Assembly: GCA_031310005.1 (NCBI GenBank)
Contig: CM062388.1
Span: forward strand, 124,001 to 188,000
Direction of reading: 5' to 3'
Origin: Dactylellina haptotyla
Lineage: Eukaryota > Ascomycota > Orbiliomycetes > Orbiliales > Orbiliaceae
DNA: 64,000 bases
Under the pieces are notes generated by a model. That model saw only the letters and a list, made by a program, of their open reading frames with translations, ran no database searches and was not told where the DNA came from. This document shows, in pieces, positions 60,768 to 64,000 of this stretch (positions within the stretch are counted from its first letter, which is position 1; every line of letters begins with the position of its first letter). The position numbers and the translations under genes are program-made.

Positions 60768-63561
60768 TACGAATACGTATTAATACTCTCGAGGCGTATT
60801 ATATTATAGTAGGTGTGAAGGTGAAAACGAGTAACAAGAACGTCGGGTATCTCAAAAGGGCAAACTGAGCAAAAAGGCAAAGGCAAAGTATATAGCGAAA
60901 CGATAACTGTTGGGTATAATGCGATAAATAGCTTAAGGCACGGATAGGATTATTCGAAATGCGCAATAGATTGAACTACCAAAAAGACTACAATACTCCG
61001 AAATAAGAAGCATGATTCACAGCCTGGCAGATGCCATTAATATATACAACTAATCTCTATCAACTACACTATCAACGGCGCAGCCACCTAAAAACAGGAA
61101 CGCACCGAATACCAAACTCACAACTGTCAATCGTGCCGCGCAACCATCGGTATCATCATGTCTGAAGGGTAGATTGCAACCCTCCCTGTCACGGGCCCTG
61201 TAGATCCAAGACGCAAAGTTATCATGGGGTCAGATTTATCGCCAGTCAGCCCAACACTCCAGCGTTGGACCCTCCTACTCTTCCTTCTACAGCAGCAATG
61301 CTTCTAAAAGAATGCAATTTCTCAATGCGATTGCACTAGCACTGTTAATAATATCGGAGAATTTAATACAAGTTGCACGTGAATTTAGAAATTCTCACAC
61401 CATCTACAACAGACCTTCTATAGACGCGGACACCCTCTAAACTGATATCACTCTTCCCCGCGCGAAGGATTCAGAAATAAACCCACCTAAAATGGCATAC
61501 CAAATACCACCGTGCATGTAGTTTTAGAGTGAGTGGTTGCACGGTTATTCTGCTCGTTATATTGTTATACCACAACGATCAATATACCAAGACAGCTCCG
61601 GATACAAGAGCTAGCTCAGACATAATTAGCTTTCCCGTTGCGACAGGTGTGGGTGTAGTGCTTAAATCTACCTTCTGTCACGAAAATTACCGCTCTTCCG
61701 ACAGGCCTAGGTAGTAACACTATTGTGGAGGCAAGAACCGTTGTGAGCTTCTCGCATTGTTGGGGTACATTTGTCTATCCCTAGAGAACTGACAGCCCCC
61801 ACCCACGTGTTCCTCTTCTCGATGTTCCGAGCTGCCCAACCGCAGTAAGTCATATACTTTGCGACCAGGTATATCAGACAAGTACCTAACACACCAAGCC
61901 TCCAAGAGATCCTATACACAATCCTCACCGAAAAGGACAGCCTACAAAGTAGCGTTAGCCGGCAACATCTTCCAGAAACACAACATATACCTCTTCCCCC
62001 CCGTCTCGTTCCTGTTAGCTAAGCTTTTTAGCTTCCCAAAGGTACCAGGGTATATGCTAGCTACACCAGGGAGGAAAAGGTGATCGGATATAGGCATCTA
62101 GATCAAAAGATACGATCGAAGTAATTGCCTAGCTAGGAGGTATGATTTCCTGTTTTCGACCACACCATCGGCCCCAGCCGACCGTTTTTCGCTGGTCACG
62201 AATTTAATAATTGGCTGGGAGGGTGGGTTCATACGATCGATTGGGAGAAATAGGCAAATTTATTAATTTGAGATTTGATATCATAATAATATATAGGCCT
62301 CGGAAATTGAAAATGGCGTGCCCGATATTGATTCCGATCGATCGGTGTACGAAGATAAGTACCGTGTCTGCCTTCGAATGGTGCATACGATATCAATTGC
62401 TACTCCTGTAGGGGAGATTATCCACATACACTCAAATAATCCACCCGGGATGATCTTCCTGCTTAGACACAACGTAACTCGTTCACTGCGTATACAACTA
62501 TTCCCCTCAACGAGTAGAAGATATAGAAACAACTTTGCCAATAAACAAGCTATTTCAAGGATCGTGGGAACACTTCAGGTCTTCCATTACTCATGTCAGA
62601 AAAAAGCCTACTCAGACCCAAAAATATAAAGCCAGATATATCAAGAGCATCCGTTAACATTTTCAACATGTTCCGCCACACCCGTTTCAAGGCCCTCCCA
62701 ACATCTTGCCGCTCTAACCTATCCGTTCCCCCCATCTCACATACTAAATACACTGTGTGTTTCCGCCAACCGATCTCGAAAGTCGAAACCGATCTGGTGC
62801 AGCACAGCGTCGTTCCGAAACTGGCACTTAGAATGTTATCTCTGTTTCCCCTTCTTATTCTCATAATAGACCACCACCACTCGCTACCGCTACGAACAAC
62901 CGGAGGTATATCTATTATAAAATCTGTTGACACTCACAACTCCACGGAAATCGCGGCGGGGAGAGCACTCAAAAGAAGGGGGGGATAACATTGTTATCCA
63001 ACATGCGCAGCTATCCAACAATGCTAAATGTTGGATGCAGCACACGCACGCACATATCAACTTTTTCCGCTCGCTGCTGCAAGAAACAACTCCAACGTGC
63101 GTTTCGGGGTGCATGGTTTCTCTTGGGTGGGTGTGGGACCCCTGGGCGGTTAATATTACAACTCTGATATTGAAATTCTAGCTTACCATGCGAATGCGAG
63201 TGCGAGTCGGGATGATTGATGAGGAATGCGAGATCGGGGCGCTGAGTAATATCCTGATCTCGCGGGGTAGGAGTACCCATTGGATGGTCTGATCGGTTTA
63301 GTCTAGCACAGTAAAAACGCGCAGCATAGTCATTATGTTTACAGTTTGAATTGGAAATCGAAAAAAAAAAAAGTGTTCAATTGATTGTGAAACCCCTGTG
63401 TAGAAGCACAGATAAACCAGCTCCAGCTATTGATACATCCGTATTATACGCCTTCCGCCCAAAAAAAAAAGACAGAAACAAAATGAAAAGCCCTCCCATC
63501 AATTCACAGCAATGGGTGTTAAACACCACAACGATAATGAAATAATCGTGAAGTATGGCAT
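60768..63561. other. Intergenic region, one candidate exon
   Basis: About 2.8 kb. The only coding-like piece is a 94-bp candidate first exon at 63187-63280 on the minus strand. A 127-codon minus-strand frame at 62550-62933 could follow it by splicing but has no recognised content. A11 and A10 runs lie near 63361 and 63460. Confidence 0.45.
63187..63280 (-). other. Candidate isolated 5' exon
   Basis: The exon starts with ATG, reads MGTPTPRDQDITQRPDLAFL and then a His/Ser repeat (SHSHSH), and ends in a strong donor, G|GTAAGC, in phase 1. A downstream acceptor at about 62930 (TTTATAATAG) keeps a frame open, but the joined protein is not recognisable. It may be a real small gene or a chance frame. 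Confidence 0.25.
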
Positions 63562-63962
63562 CTAAGCGAGCCCTTTCTTATTCGAGGCCGCGAGTCCAGG
63601 TTTCCCTGCGGCACCGGCATTCCTCTGCGTGACGGCAGTGTAGCCGACTAATGCGACAGCAATGACGGATAGGATCAAGATGTTTGCTAGAGTAAAATTC
63701 AATTAGTATATAACTTTATTTCTTCCCGCAAAAACCCTCCAAAAATGTAGAAGGAGCGGGTAGGGGTGGGAATAGGAAGAGGAATAAACATACAAATCAA
63801 GAAAGAGAGGAAACTCTTGGCCAAATCAAAGATGCTGGTGACGGCGGTCTGCGCGAGGGCGAGGATTGATGTGAAAACAGCAAAGATGGAGTCGAAGATG
63901 TTGCGGAAGATGCCAAAGATGGCGGAGACGAAGTTCTCGAGGGAGGAGGTGAGGGATGCCAT
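63562..63962 (-). CDS. Small hydrophobic fungal protein, 97 aa
   Basis: Two exons, 63962-63794 and 63686-63562, give 97 aa with a phase 1 intron (donor GTATGT, branch ACTAAT, acceptor CTCTAG). Residues 1-56 are a run of amphipathic repeats, with Phe and Ile spaced every three to four residues (SAIFGIFRNIFDSIFAVFTS). A transmembrane helix follows (about 57-72, NILILSVIAVALVGY), then a short basic tail ending NKKGLA. I recall similar short membrane proteins, of unknown function, from other filamentous fungi. A membrane-anchored amphipathic helix is the most that can be said. The gene lies 38 bp from the window edge and appears complete. Confidence 0.8.
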
Positions 63963-64000
63963 TTTTTCTATGTCTGTTTCCTTCTCAGTTGGATGGATGA

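Noticed and set aside
1-64000. tRNA, rRNA, CRISPR arrays and intact mobile elements
   Set aside because: No cloverleaf-like B-box context, rRNA core sequence, spaced direct repeats or transposase/reverse-transcriptase motifs were found by eye on either strand.

Overview
The window is nuclear DNA of a filamentous ascomycete (Pezizomycotina). The supported genes carry short introns of about 45-100 bp (a few near 175 bp) with GTRNGT donors, CTAAC-type branch points and YAG acceptors. Gene content also fits: a fungal ferric reductase, a YAT amino-acid permease, an S28 peptidase, a Clr5-domain protein, a fungal CorA-like protein and a CAP/PR-1 secreted protein. A leotiomycete-like fungus is a guess only. 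No rRNA, tRNA, CRISPR array, virus-like element or intact transposon was recognised.

Left part (1-30.7 kb), mixed strands: ferric reductase-like oxidoreductase (+, 3.2-5.3 kb), S28 serine peptidase (-, 8.2-10.0 kb), a decayed 66-bp minisatellite (11.3 kb), amino-acid permease (+, 14.0-15.9 kb), secreted apple/PAN-like protein (-, 16.1-17.3 kb), zinc-finger gene ZF1 (-, 20.2-21.5 kb), a possible small gene (-, 22.0-22.3 kb), a DRB0094-type RNA ligase (+, 25.0-26.1 kb), a CorA-like membrane protein (+, 26.9-29.2 kb) and a secreted protein with a duplicated Cys module (-, 29.8-30.7 kb).

Right part (29.7-64 kb): every supported gene is on the minus strand. They are ZF2 (32.0-33.3), ZF3 (35.4-36.7), a Clr5-domain protein (39.7-42.0), a CAP-domain protein with a Thr-rich stalk (42.8-45.0), ZF4 (47.4-48.8), ZF5 (51.4-52.7), ZF6 (55.0-56.1), a long disordered protein (58.3-60.6) and a 97-aa hydrophobic protein (63.6-64.0).

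The main result is that ZF1-ZF6 form one paralogous family dispersed over 36 kb on the same strand. Each gene resolves to three exons with both introns in phase 1. Each protein has an acidic/aromatic N-terminus, one C2H2 finger, a C2HC finger after a near-constant linker, a conserved basic motif (R-x-R-[VI]), and usually a C-terminal coiled coil. The sequence suggests a locally expanded set of coiled-coil zinc-finger regulators. Their targets and whether they hetero-dimerise cannot be read from the DNA. Intergenic stretches are long (0.5-4 kb), AT-rich in places and hold only simple repeats, degenerate minisatellites and one weak DNA-transposon end, consistent with an accessory, gene-sparse region.
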